Source of the DNA: Rubrivivax sp.
GTDB taxonomy: Bacteria; Pseudomonadota; Gammaproteobacteria; Burkholderiales; Burkholderiaceae_C
Length of the DNA: 9,089 nucleotides
Direction: 5' to 3'
Assembly: GCA_030693565.1 (NCBI GenBank)
Contig: JAUYAJ010000328.1
Coordinates: 1-9,089 of the forward strand
The notes beneath the pieces were generated by a model, which saw only the letters and a list, made by a program, of their open reading frames with translations, did not search any database and had not been told where the DNA came from. This document shows positions 1 through 6,875 of the stretch, piece after piece. The translations under genes and the position numbers were made by a program. How positions within the stretch are numbered: the stretch's first letter is position 1; each line of letters starts with the position of its first letter.

Positions 1-570
1 TGCTCGTTCAACAACAACCACAAGTTCACGCTCGAGATGTTCTCGGCCTGGATGCGCATCCTGCACCAGGTGCCGGGCAGCGTGCTGTGGCTGCTGGCCG
101 ACAACGACACCGCGCGCGAAAACATGCTGCGCCAGGCCGACGCCGAAGGCGTGGCGCGCGAGCGACTGATCTTCGCGCCGCGTGTCTCGCCGGCCGAATA
201 CCTGGCCCGTTTCCAGCTCGCCGACCTGATGCTCGACACCTTCCCGTTCAACGCCGGCACGACGGCGAGTGACGCGCTGTGGATGGGCACACCCATCGTC
301 ACGCGCGCCGGGCGCAGCTACATCTCGCGCATGGCCGGCAGCTTGCTCCATGCGGTGGGCCTGCCCGACCTGGTGCGCGACTCGCTGGCCGGCTACGAAA
401 CGCTCGCGGTGGACCTGGGCCGCCAGCCGATGCGCGTGGCCTCGTACAAACGCTATCTGGCCGAGCATGGCCGCAGTTCGCCGCTGTTCGACCTGCCGCA
501 GATCGTGCGCGACATCGAAACCGAGTTCGAGCGCCTGGCGCTCGAACACCGTGCGGCTGCCGCCGGCTGA
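1..570 (+). CDS. GT41 (OGT/SPINDLY-like) O-linked N-acetylglucosaminyltransferase, C-terminal part
   Basis: This is the 3' end of a gene open from base 1 and ending at TGA 568-570, giving 189 visible residues; the N-terminus, where TPR repeats would be expected, is outside the window. The visible part matches the C-terminal lobe of GT41 enzymes. The opening CSFNNNHK aligns with the family block carrying the UDP-phosphate-contacting Lys (here K8), followed by W-x-x-I-L-x-x-V-P-x-S-V-L-W-L-L. The nucleotide-binding segment N84-A-G-T-T-A-S-D91 is followed by A-L-W-x-G-T-P and S-R-M-A-G-S-L-L. The T-T pair and D91 correspond to the UDP-contacting TT and Asp of OGT; the His that precedes TT in human OGT is Gly here. 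The end (SPLFDLPQIVRDIE) also matches the family end, so the C-terminus looks intact. GT41 enzymes transfer a sugar from a nucleotide-sugar to Ser/Thr of proteins, usually in the cytoplasm. The bacterial donor sugar and target cannot be read from sequence. It sits 22 bases upstream of a T1SS ABC transporter, so modification of an exported or surface protein is a reasonable inference. Confidence 0.92.
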   Translation, partial: CSFNNNHKFTLEMFSAWMRILHQVPGSVLWLLADNDTARENMLRQADAEGVARERLIFAPRVSPAEYLARFQLADLMLDTFPFNAGTTASDALWMGTPIVTRAGRSYISRMAGSLLHAVGLPDLVRDSLAGYETLAVDLGRQPMRVASYKRYLAEHGRSSPLFDLPQIVRDIETEFERLALEHRAAAAG

Positions 571-592
571 CCCGATCTGACCGTCCCCGACC

Positions 593-2869
593 GTGCAGGA
601 CACCGACACCCCTCGCCCTCTCGCCGACGCCAACGCGCCGGCCGGCGATGCCACGCCCGGACGCGAGATCGGCGACGACCCGCTGGCGCACGCGCTGTCC
701 TGGCTGACGCGCCACCACGGCCGCGAGCGCTCGCCCGAGTCGCTGCTGTCGGGCTTGCCGCTCGACGGTGCGCTAGGCCCTGACCAGGCTTTGCGGGCAC
801 TGCGCGAAGCCGGCTTCAACGCCGGCCTGGTGCAGCGCCGCATCGCCGACTTGCACCAGTTGCTGTTGCCGGCCATCTTGCTGCTCAACGAAGGTGACGC
901 CTGCATCGTCGTCGCGCGGCGCTCGGGCGCCGGCGCGTCGGCGCTCTACGACGTTGTCATGCCGGGCCGTGAGCACCATGCGTGCTCGGCGGTCGAGGCG
1001 GACATCGCCGCCGAATACACAGGGCTGGCGATCGTTGCCACGCCGCAGCCTCAAGCCGCGGCCACCCGCGACGACGACGGCCTGCTGCACGACCCGGCGC
1101 AACACTGGTTGTGGGGCACGATGCGGCGCTTCGTGCCCTATTACCGCTCGGCGCTGCTCGCCGCGGCGCTGAGCAACATTTTGATGCTGGTCACCGGCTT
1201 GGCCACCGCGGTCATCTTCGACAAGGTGATTCCGAACCAGGCCTTCGTCACCTTGTGGGCGCTGGCCACTGCGAGCGCGATGGCACTGATCTTCGACCTG
1301 ATGGCGCGCCAGCTGCGCTCGTACCTGATCGACATGGCGGGCCGCAAGGCCGACCTGATCGTCGGCGCCAAGCTGTTCCGCCAGTCGCTGGCGGTGCGCA
1401 TGGAGCACCGGCCGGCGTCGGCCGGCGCTTACGCGCACACGCTGGCGCAGATCGAGCAGGTGCGCGAGTTCTTCGCCTCGGCCACGCTGTCGGCGCTGTC
1501 GGACCTGCCGTTCATCCTGCTCTTCATCGCGATGATCTTCGTCATCGGCGGGCCGCTGGGCTGGGTGCTGGTGATCGCGGTGCCGGTGTTGCTCGGCGTC
1601 TCGCTGCTGATCCAGGGTTCGCTGCGACGCTCGATGAGCAGCAACATGAAGCAGCAGGCCGACCTGCACGGCGTGCTCGTCGAGGCGGTGGAAGGCATCG
1701 AGGACCTGAAGGCCTCGGGGGCGCAAGGCCGCTTCCTGCGCCAGTACGAGGAATCGACGGCGGCGGCGGCGGCCTCGGCGCTGCGTTCGCGCACGATCAC
1801 GAGCTGGACCAGCAACCTGTCGGGCATCTCGCAGCAGCTGATCACGATGGTGATGCTGGTCTGGGGTGTGCACCTGATCGGCGACAAGGTGATCAGCGGC
1901 GGCGCGCTGATCGGCGCGGTGATGTTCGCCGGTCGCGCGCTCGCGCCGCTGAACGGCGTCGTGATGCTGGCCACACGCTACCAGGGCGTGCGCGCGGCGA
2001 TGCAGGCGCTGGACAAGGTGATGAACCAGCCGGTCGAGCGCGAGGTCGGCAAGGCCTACGTGCCGCGGCGCGAACTCAGCGGCCGCATCGGCCTGCACGA
2101 AGTGGCCTTCGCCTACCCGCACGACGGCCCCGACGAAGCGCCGCGCGTGCTCAAAGGCGTGTCGCTGCGCTTCGAACCCGGTGAGCGGGTGGCCATCCTG
2201 GGCCGCATCGGATCGGGCAAGTCGACCGTGCTGCGCCTGCTGGCCGGCCTGTACCAGCCCACCGAAGGCATGGTCGAGGCGGACGGCATCGACCTGCGCC
2301 AGATCGACCCGGCGGATTTTCGCGCCCGCGTCGGCTTCGTGTCCCAGGACCCGCGTCTCTTCAACGGCACGCTGCGCGACAACGTGCTGCTCGACCGACC
2401 CACCGCCGACCCCGGCCGGCTGGCCGACATCGCCCGCCTGACCGGGCTCGACCGGGTCGTCGCCCAGCACCCGAAAGGCTGGGAGCTGCCGGTCGGCGAG
2501 TGCGGCGGCTTGCTGTCGGGCGGCCAGCGCCAGCTGGTGGCGCTGGCGCGCTGCCTGGTGACCAAGCCGCAGATCCTGTTGATGGACGAGCCCACGAGCT
2601 CGATGGACGCGCAGTCCGAGATCGCCTTCCTGCGCCAGTTGCGCGAGGCCGCCGGCCACTGCACGCTGCTGATGGTGACGCACCGCCCGGCGGTGCTGGA
2701 ACTGGTGCAGCGTGTGATCGTCATCGACAACGGCCGCGTCGTGCTCGACGGCCCGAAAGCGCAGGTGCTGGCTGCCTTGTCCGGCGCCAAGCCGGCGGCG
2801 GCCGGCCCGCCGTCCAACCTGCACCTGCACCCGAGCGCGCAGCCGATGCAGCGGGAGGCGGCGGTCTGA
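593..2869 (+). CDS. Type I secretion system permease/ATPase (LapB/LssB-type ABC transporter with C39-like domain)
   Basis: This 758-residue protein is the inner-membrane energiser of a type I secretion system, moving an unfolded protein from cytoplasm to exterior with an HlyD adaptor and a TolC-like channel. Domain order: residues about 20-150 are a C39-peptidase-like domain with no Cys at the usual catalytic site, so it should bind substrate rather than cleave a leader. Residues about 180-455 are the membrane domain, with hydrophobic segments near 186-210, 219-237, 303-320, 324-342, 416-430 and 438-455. The nucleotide-binding domain follows: Walker A GRIGSGKST 537-545, Q-loop SQD 584-586, signature LLSGGQRQ from 640, Walker B ILLMDE 661-666 and H-loop His697. 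All ATPase motifs are intact. The Walker A form GRIGSGKST and the Cys-less C39-like domain are typical of the LapB/LssB adhesin-exporter group. The start is GTG 593: an in-frame TGA at 578-580 leaves no earlier usable start, and the C39-like domain follows directly. No clear Shine-Dalgarno precedes it, which fits translational coupling to the upstream gene. Confidence 0.95.
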   Translation: MQDTDTPRPLADANAPAGDATPGREIGDDPLAHALSWLTRHHGRERSPESLLSGLPLDGALGPDQALRALREAGFNAGLVQRRIADLHQLLLPAILLLNEGDACIVVARRSGAGASALYDVVMPGREHHACSAVEADIAAEYTGLAIVATPQPQAAATRDDDGLLHDPAQHWLWGTMRRFVPYYRSALLAAALSNILMLVTGLATAVIFDKVIPNQAFVTLWALATASAMALIFDLMARQLRSYLIDMAGRKADLIVGAKLFRQSLAVRMEHRPASAGAYAHTLAQIEQVREFFASATLSALSDLPFILLFIAMIFVIGGPLGWVLVIAVPVLLGVSLLIQGSLRRSMSSNMKQQADLHGVLVEAVEGIEDLKASGAQGRFLRQYEESTAAAAASALRSRTITSWTSNLSGISQQLITMVMLVWGVHLIGDKVISGGALIGAVMFAGRALAPLNGVVMLATRYQGVRAAMQALDKVMNQPVEREVGKAYVPRRELSGRIGLHEVAFAYPHDGPDEAPRVLKGVSLRFEPGERVAILGRIGSGKSTVLRLLAGLYQPTEGMVEADGIDLRQIDPADFRARVGFVSQDPRLFNGTLRDNVLLDRPTADPGRLADIARLTGLDRVVAQHPKGWELPVGECGGLLSGGQRQLVALARCLVTKPQILLMDEPTSSMDAQSEIAFLRQLREAAGHCTLLMVTHRPAVLELVQRVIVIDNGRVVLDGPKAQVLAALSGAKPAAAGPPSNLHLHPSAQPMQREAAV

Positions 2870-2881
2870 CGCCGGCTGAAG

Positions 2882-4102
2882 ATGGCTGGCTCGAAATCTT
2901 CCCGTGACGGGCTGCGGCCCGGCGACATGGCCTATCTGAGCGCTGTGCGCGGGGCCCAGGTCGTCGAGCCGGCGCCGGCTGCGATGTGGGCCGTTTACCT
3001 GATGCTGCTCGTCGTCGCGCTGGCGGTGGTCTGGGCCTCGGTGGCACAGGTCGACATCGTCGCCAAGGCCAACGGCCGCGTCATTCCCGAAGGCCGCGAG
3101 CAGGTGATCTCGAGCCTGGAAGGCGGCATCCTGCGCCAGCTGCGCGTGCGCGAAGGCGAGCAGGTGTTGCAGGGCCAGGAGCTGGCGACGCTGGATCCGA
3201 CACGGTTCGAGTCCCAGCAGGCCGAAGGCACGACCAAGCGTGTCGCGATGCGCGCGACGGTGATCCGGTTGCAGGCCGAGGCGACCGGTCAGGCGCTGCG
3301 CTTCGGCCCCGAGATCCCGAAGGCGGTGGCGGTCGGCGAGACCGAGTCGTTCCAGGCGCGCCAGCTGTCGCTCAACGAAGCCGTGGTGATCAGCCGGCGC
3401 AGCATCGCGCTGCTGCAGAAGGAACTGGCGGTCGCCGAGAGCATGTCATCCAAGGGGCTGATGAGCGAGGTTGAGGTCATGCGTGTGCGCCGCCAGATGA
3501 ACGACCTGACGCTGCAGACGCAAGAGCGCATCAACCGCTTTCGCCAGGAGGCCAGTGCTGATCTGGTGCGCGTGCGCACCGAGCTGTCGCTGCTCGACGA
3601 GCAGATGGTGGCGCGCGACGACGTGCTGCGGCGCACAGTGCTGAAGTCGCCCGTCACCGGCATCGTGAAGACGATCCGCGCCAACACCATCGGCGGCGTT
3701 GTCGGCCCGGGGGCCTCGGTGATGGAGATTGTGCCGATCGGGCCGCGCGTGTTGATCGAGGCGCGCATCCGGCCGGCCGACATCGGCTTCATCAAGGTCG
3801 GCCAACCGGTGGTGATGAAGCTGAGTTCCTTCGAATACACGGTTTACGGTGGACTCAACGGCACCGTGCAGTCGATCAGCCCTGACGCGATCGGCGACAC
3901 TGAGCGCAGCAGCCAGCCCGAGGCCACCTATTACCGCGCCCTGGTGCGCGCCGACCGGGCGACGATGAAGGCGGGCACGAAGACGCTGGCCGTCCTGCCT
4001 GGCATGACAGGCAGCGTCGAGATCAAGACTGGTCAGCGTTCGGTGCTGGGTTTCGTGGTGCGTCCGCTGATGAAGACGCAGGAGGCGTTCCGCGAGCGTT
4101 GA
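2882..4102 (+). CDS. HlyD-family type I secretion periplasmic adaptor (LapC-type membrane fusion protein)
   Basis: This 406-residue adaptor links the inner-membrane ABC transporter to a TolC-like outer-membrane channel across the periplasm. A short cytoplasmic N-terminus leads to one membrane anchor at about 36-55. The first half of a lipoyl/biotinyl-like hairpin follows at about 62-113, with the family signature G-R-V-I-P-E-G-R-E-Q-V-I then L-E-G-G-I-L and V-R-E-G-E-Q-V-L-Q-G-Q-x-L-A-T-L-D-P-T. A helical, coiled-coil-like region occupies about 113-250. The second lipoyl half begins near R250 (VLKSPVTGIVK), and the beta-barrel and membrane-proximal region run to the end, including VLPGMTGSVEIKTG and a basic tail. 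Length and layout are normal for TIGR01843-type adaptors. The start ATG 2882 is the first usable one: the upstream in-frame stop is the transporter's own TGA, 12 bases before. An internal ATG at 2927 (M16) is possible, but no strong Shine-Dalgarno supports either. The spacing implies co-expression with the transporter. Confidence 0.95.
   Translation: MAGSKSSRDGLRPGDMAYLSAVRGAQVVEPAPAAMWAVYLMLLVVALAVVWASVAQVDIVAKANGRVIPEGREQVISSLEGGILRQLRVREGEQVLQGQELATLDPTRFESQQAEGTTKRVAMRATVIRLQAEATGQALRFGPEIPKAVAVGETESFQARQLSLNEAVVISRRSIALLQKELAVAESMSSKGLMSEVEVMRVRRQMNDLTLQTQERINRFRQEASADLVRVRTELSLLDEQMVARDDVLRRTVLKSPVTGIVKTIRANTIGGVVGPGASVMEIVPIGPRVLIEARIRPADIGFIKVGQPVVMKLSSFEYTVYGGLNGTVQSISPDAIGDTERSSQPEATYYRALVRADRATMKAGTKTLAVLPGMTGSVEIKTGQRSVLGFVVRPLMKTQEAFRER
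4080..4085 (+). promoter_or_regulatory. Shine-Dalgarno AGGAGG for the hybrid kinase, inside the adaptor gene
   Basis: A perfect AGGAGG lies within the last codons of the HlyD-family gene. It is 13 bases before TTG 4099, 20 before an out-of-frame ATG at 4106 that reads only four codons, and 31 before the in-frame ATG 4117. The distance to TTG is on the long side but the best of the in-frame choices, so it mildly favours the TTG start that overlaps the upstream stop. Confidence 0.45.
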
Positions 4103-6837
4103 ACCATGAGCAGCCGATGAGCCCGATCGCCAATCCGATTTCGGCGCCGCCCGATGCCGCTTTGCAGGCGTCGCTGCTGGACTTTGACGACTTGCTGCTG
4201 GCCGCCGTCGACGCCGACCTGCGGCTGAGCTGGATCAGCGCCGGGCTGGCCAGGCTGTGCGGCGTCGCTGCGCAGGAAGCCATCGGGCAAGACCTTGCGA
4301 CGCTGCTGCAGTGTGGTGACGACGCTGTCGCCGATGCGCGCGCGGCGCTGGCTGCGGGGCAGGGCTTCGCGGGCTTGCGCTGGTCGGGCCGGCGCGCCGA
4401 CGGCGCGACCCTGGCCTGCGAGCTCAGCGCCCGCGCCGCGCCGGCGGCTAACGGCGCACCCAGGTTTGCGCTTCACCTGGTCGATGTCACCGGTTTTGTT
4501 GACCGGCAGTCGCGTGCCGCCGAGCTTGAGCGCCGGCTCCAGGTGGTGCAGGAGTTCGGCCGCATCGGCTTGTGGGAGCGCCAGCTGCGCACGGGCGAGG
4601 GCAGCTGGGACGAACACATGTACCGCTTCTGGGACATGGAACCCAACGCCGGGCCGCCTGAGCTGGCCGAGGTCATCCGCCGCGTGCCCACCGAAGACGG
4701 GCTGGGTGCGATCTACGCCGATTCGCTGCAGCAAGCCGGCAGCTATGCGGCGCGCTACCGGGTGCGCCATGGCGACGGCAGTTTCAAGCGCCTGCAGTCG
4801 CAGTGGCGCGTCGTCGACGGCGCCGACGGCCGGCCCGAACGCGCGATCGGCATCGTCAGCGACGACACCGAGGTCTACCGGCTGGCCCATCAGCTCGAAG
4901 CTGCCAACGCCAGGCTGGCGATGCTGGTCGAGCTGTGCCGGGTCGGCATCTGGCGCCACGACCTTGCCAGCGGCCTGCTGACCCAGCATGGCCATGGCCT
5001 GGCCTTTCTGGGCCGGCCCGAGCGGCCTGAAGGCCTGAGCATGGCCGAGGTCTCCGGCTGGGTTCACGCGGATGACCTCAGCGCCGTGCAGGCGTCGGCG
5101 CGGCGCACGCTGACCAGCGGCGAGCCGACCGACTGCAACGCCCGCTATCGCCACGCCGACGGCCGCTGGGTCCATGTGCTGACGCGGCGGGCGCTCGAGC
5201 TCGGAAGCGACGGCAAACCGCTGGCTTTTCTGGGCGTCAGCCTGGACGTCAGCGAACAACATGCCGCGCGCGACGCGCTGGCCGAGGCGCGCGAACGCGT
5301 CGCGCTGATCGCACGCAGTGTCGGCATCGATACCTGGGAGCTCGACCCGACAACCGGTGTCGGCGTCTGGGACGAACAGATGTTCCGCCTCAACGGCCTC
5401 GCCCCGCAGCCGCAGACGCCGCCGCTGGCCGAGCGCAGGTTGATGGTGCATCCCGACGACCTGGAGATCGTCAAGCGGCTGACCGGCGACATCCAGCGCG
5501 CCCAGCAAGGTGAATTCCGCGTCGTCTGGCCCGACGGCGCCGTGCACTGGATTGCGGCGCGCACACGCCATCTGGCGGCCAGCGAAGAGCGTCCCGCTCG
5601 CGTCATCGGCGTCAACTGGGACATCACCGAACTCAAGGCCGCCGAAGCGGCGCGCGACGCCCAGCGCACCGCCCAGCGCCAGAACCAGGCCAAGACCGAG
5701 TTCCTGGCGCGCATGAGCCACGAATTGCGCACGCCGCTGAACGCCGTGCTCGGCTTCACCCAGTTGCTGCTGCTCGAAGGCGAGGGCGGCGAGCGGGCCA
5801 ACCGCCAGCAGCGCCTGAACCATGTGCTGTCGGCGGGGCGCCACCTGCTGTCCTTGATCGACGACGTGCTCGATCTGTCGCGGCTCGAGGTCGGCGGCGT
5901 CAGCCTGGTGCTGGGCGCGGTGCCGCTCGACGCCTTGGTGGTGGAGACGCTGCCGCTGATCGAGCCGCTGGCGCGCGAGCGCGGCATCCGCATCGTCTGC
6001 GGGCGCCTGGACGGCCAGCCGCGCGCCGACGCGACGCGCTTGCGCCAGGTGCTGCTGAACCTGTTGTCCAACGCCATCAAGTACAACAGCCCGGGCGGCT
6101 CGGTGCTGGTCGAGTCGCGCGCCGAACCGCGCGCCGATGGCGGCTTGCTGCGGCTGTCGGTGTCGGACAACGGCCAGGGCTTGAGTGCAGCCCAGCTGGG
6201 CCAGGTCTTCGAACCCTTCAACCGCGCCGGCGCCGAGCGCAGCGGCGTCGAAGGCAGTGGCATCGGCCTGGCCGTCGTCAAGGCCTTGGTTGAAAAGATG
6301 GACGGCAGCATCCTGGTCCACAGCCGGCCCGGCGAAGGCAGCCGGTTCGAGGTTGTGCTGCCGCTGGCCGGCGACGACGATGCGCCGACCGTGCCCGCGC
6401 CGTGGCTGGCGAGCGACGGCGAAGCGGTTGCGCCGCCACCGGCGCCGGTGCGCGGGCGGCTGCTCTACATCGAGGACAACCCGGTCAACACCTTGGTGGT
6501 CGAAGAGACCTTGCGGCTGCGACCTGACCTCAGCTTGCAATGCGCGGTCGACGGCCACAGCGGCGTCGAGCTGGCGATGCAGTTGCGCCCCGACCTGATC
6601 TTGCTCGACATGCAACTGCCTGACTTCGACGGCCACGAGGTCTTGCGCCGGCTGCGCGCCGACCCGCGCACGGCGGCGATCCGCTGCATCGCGGTGTCGG
6701 CCAACGCGATGCCCGAAGACATCGACCGCGCGCTGCGCGCCGGCTTTGCCGACTACTGGGTCAAGCCGCTGGACTTGAGCGCCTTCCTGCGCGCGCTCGA
6801 CGATTGTTTTGCGGCGCCGTCGGTGGCCAGCGACTAG
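4099..6837 (+). CDS. Soluble multi-PAS hybrid sensor histidine kinase with C-terminal receiver domain
   Basis: This 912-residue hybrid kinase has no transmembrane segment, so it should sense a cytoplasmic signal. Domains: PAS1 about 25-130; three PAS_3-like domains at about 150-260, 275-388 and 400-512; a HisKA dimerisation helix with phospho-acceptor His541 in SHELRTPLN; and a HATPase_c domain with N-box Asn658 (LLSNAIKYN), G1 DNGQG 690-694 and G2 GSGIGL 719-724. A Pro/Ala-rich linker to about 784 precedes the receiver, with acidic pocket E792/D793, phospho-acceptor Asp837 (LLDMQLPDFDG), switch Ser867 and Lys889. All catalytic residues are present. There is no HPt or DNA-binding output domain, so phosphate must pass to a separate HPt/regulator, or the receiver tunes the kinase itself. 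TTG 4099 overlaps the adaptor stop as TTGA, the arrangement typical of translational coupling; ATG 4117 (residue 7) is the alternative start and would not change any domain. Its position as the last gene of the export operon suggests a role linked to secretion or surface attachment, but the ligand and target are not evident. Confidence 0.96.
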   Translation: MNHEQPMSPIANPISAPPDAALQASLLDFDDLLLAAVDADLRLSWISAGLARLCGVAAQEAIGQDLATLLQCGDDAVADARAALAAGQGFAGLRWSGRRADGATLACELSARAAPAANGAPRFALHLVDVTGFVDRQSRAAELERRLQVVQEFGRIGLWERQLRTGEGSWDEHMYRFWDMEPNAGPPELAEVIRRVPTEDGLGAIYADSLQQAGSYAARYRVRHGDGSFKRLQSQWRVVDGADGRPERAIGIVSDDTEVYRLAHQLEAANARLAMLVELCRVGIWRHDLASGLLTQHGHGLAFLGRPERPEGLSMAEVSGWVHADDLSAVQASARRTLTSGEPTDCNARYRHADGRWVHVLTRRALELGSDGKPLAFLGVSLDVSEQHAARDALAEARERVALIARSVGIDTWELDPTTGVGVWDEQMFRLNGLAPQPQTPPLAERRLMVHPDDLEIVKRLTGDIQRAQQGEFRVVWPDGAVHWIAARTRHLAASEERPARVIGVNWDITELKAAEAARDAQRTAQRQNQAKTEFLARMSHELRTPLNAVLGFTQLLLLEGEGGERANRQQRLNHVLSAGRHLLSLIDDVLDLSRLEVGGVSLVLGAVPLDALVVETLPLIEPLARERGIRIVCGRLDGQPRADATRLRQVLLNLLSNAIKYNSPGGSVLVESRAEPRADGGLLRLSVSDNGQGLSAAQLGQVFEPFNRAGAERSGVEGSGIGLAVVKALVEKMDGSILVHSRPGEGSRFEVVLPLAGDDDAPTVPAPWLASDGEAVAPPPAPVRGRLLYIEDNPVNTLVVEETLRLRPDLSLQCAVDGHSGVELAMQLRPDLILLDMQLPDFDGHEVLRRLRADPRTAAIRCIAVSANAMPEDIDRALRAGFADYWVKPLDLSAFLRALDDCFAAPSVASD

Positions 6838-6843
6838 AAGGCC

Positions 6844-6857
6844 GCGGCTCGGGCCGC
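6844..6857. other. Small GC hairpin in the kinase/PEP-CTERM convergent gap
   Basis: GCGGC (6844-6848), loop TCGG, GCCGC (6853-6857) lies in the 28-base gap between the two convergent stop codons. It has five G:C pairs and no T-run on either side, so at most it is a weak part of a bidirectional end signal. Confidence 0.25.
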
Positions 6858-6858
6858 A

Positions 6859-6875
6859 CCGGCGTTCAGCGCCGG
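6859..6875. terminator. Possible bidirectional GC-rich hairpin at convergent gene ends
   Basis: CCGGCG (6859-6864) pairs with CGCCGG (6870-6875) around a five-base loop that contains the PEP-CTERM stop codon (6866-6868). It sits just after the kinase stop at 6837. There is no T-tract, so it is not a standard intrinsic terminator; in such GC-rich DNA a six-pair stem can also arise by chance. Confidence 0.2.

Noticed and set aside
773..2830. A 685-codon open frame on the minus strand opposite the T1SS transporter.
   Set aside because: It is exactly antisense to a gene with intact ATPase motifs. Its translation is rich in Arg, His, Gln and Ala with no recognisable domain, as expected from high-GC shadow frames.
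4106..4120. ATG 4106 as a start after the adaptor gene.
   Set aside because: It is out of frame with the kinase and meets a stop after four codons.
4033..6636. An 867-codon open frame on the minus strand opposite the hybrid kinase.
   Set aside because: Antisense to conserved PAS/HisKA/HATPase/REC coding sequence, with low-complexity composition and no family motif; produced by GC-rich third-position bias.
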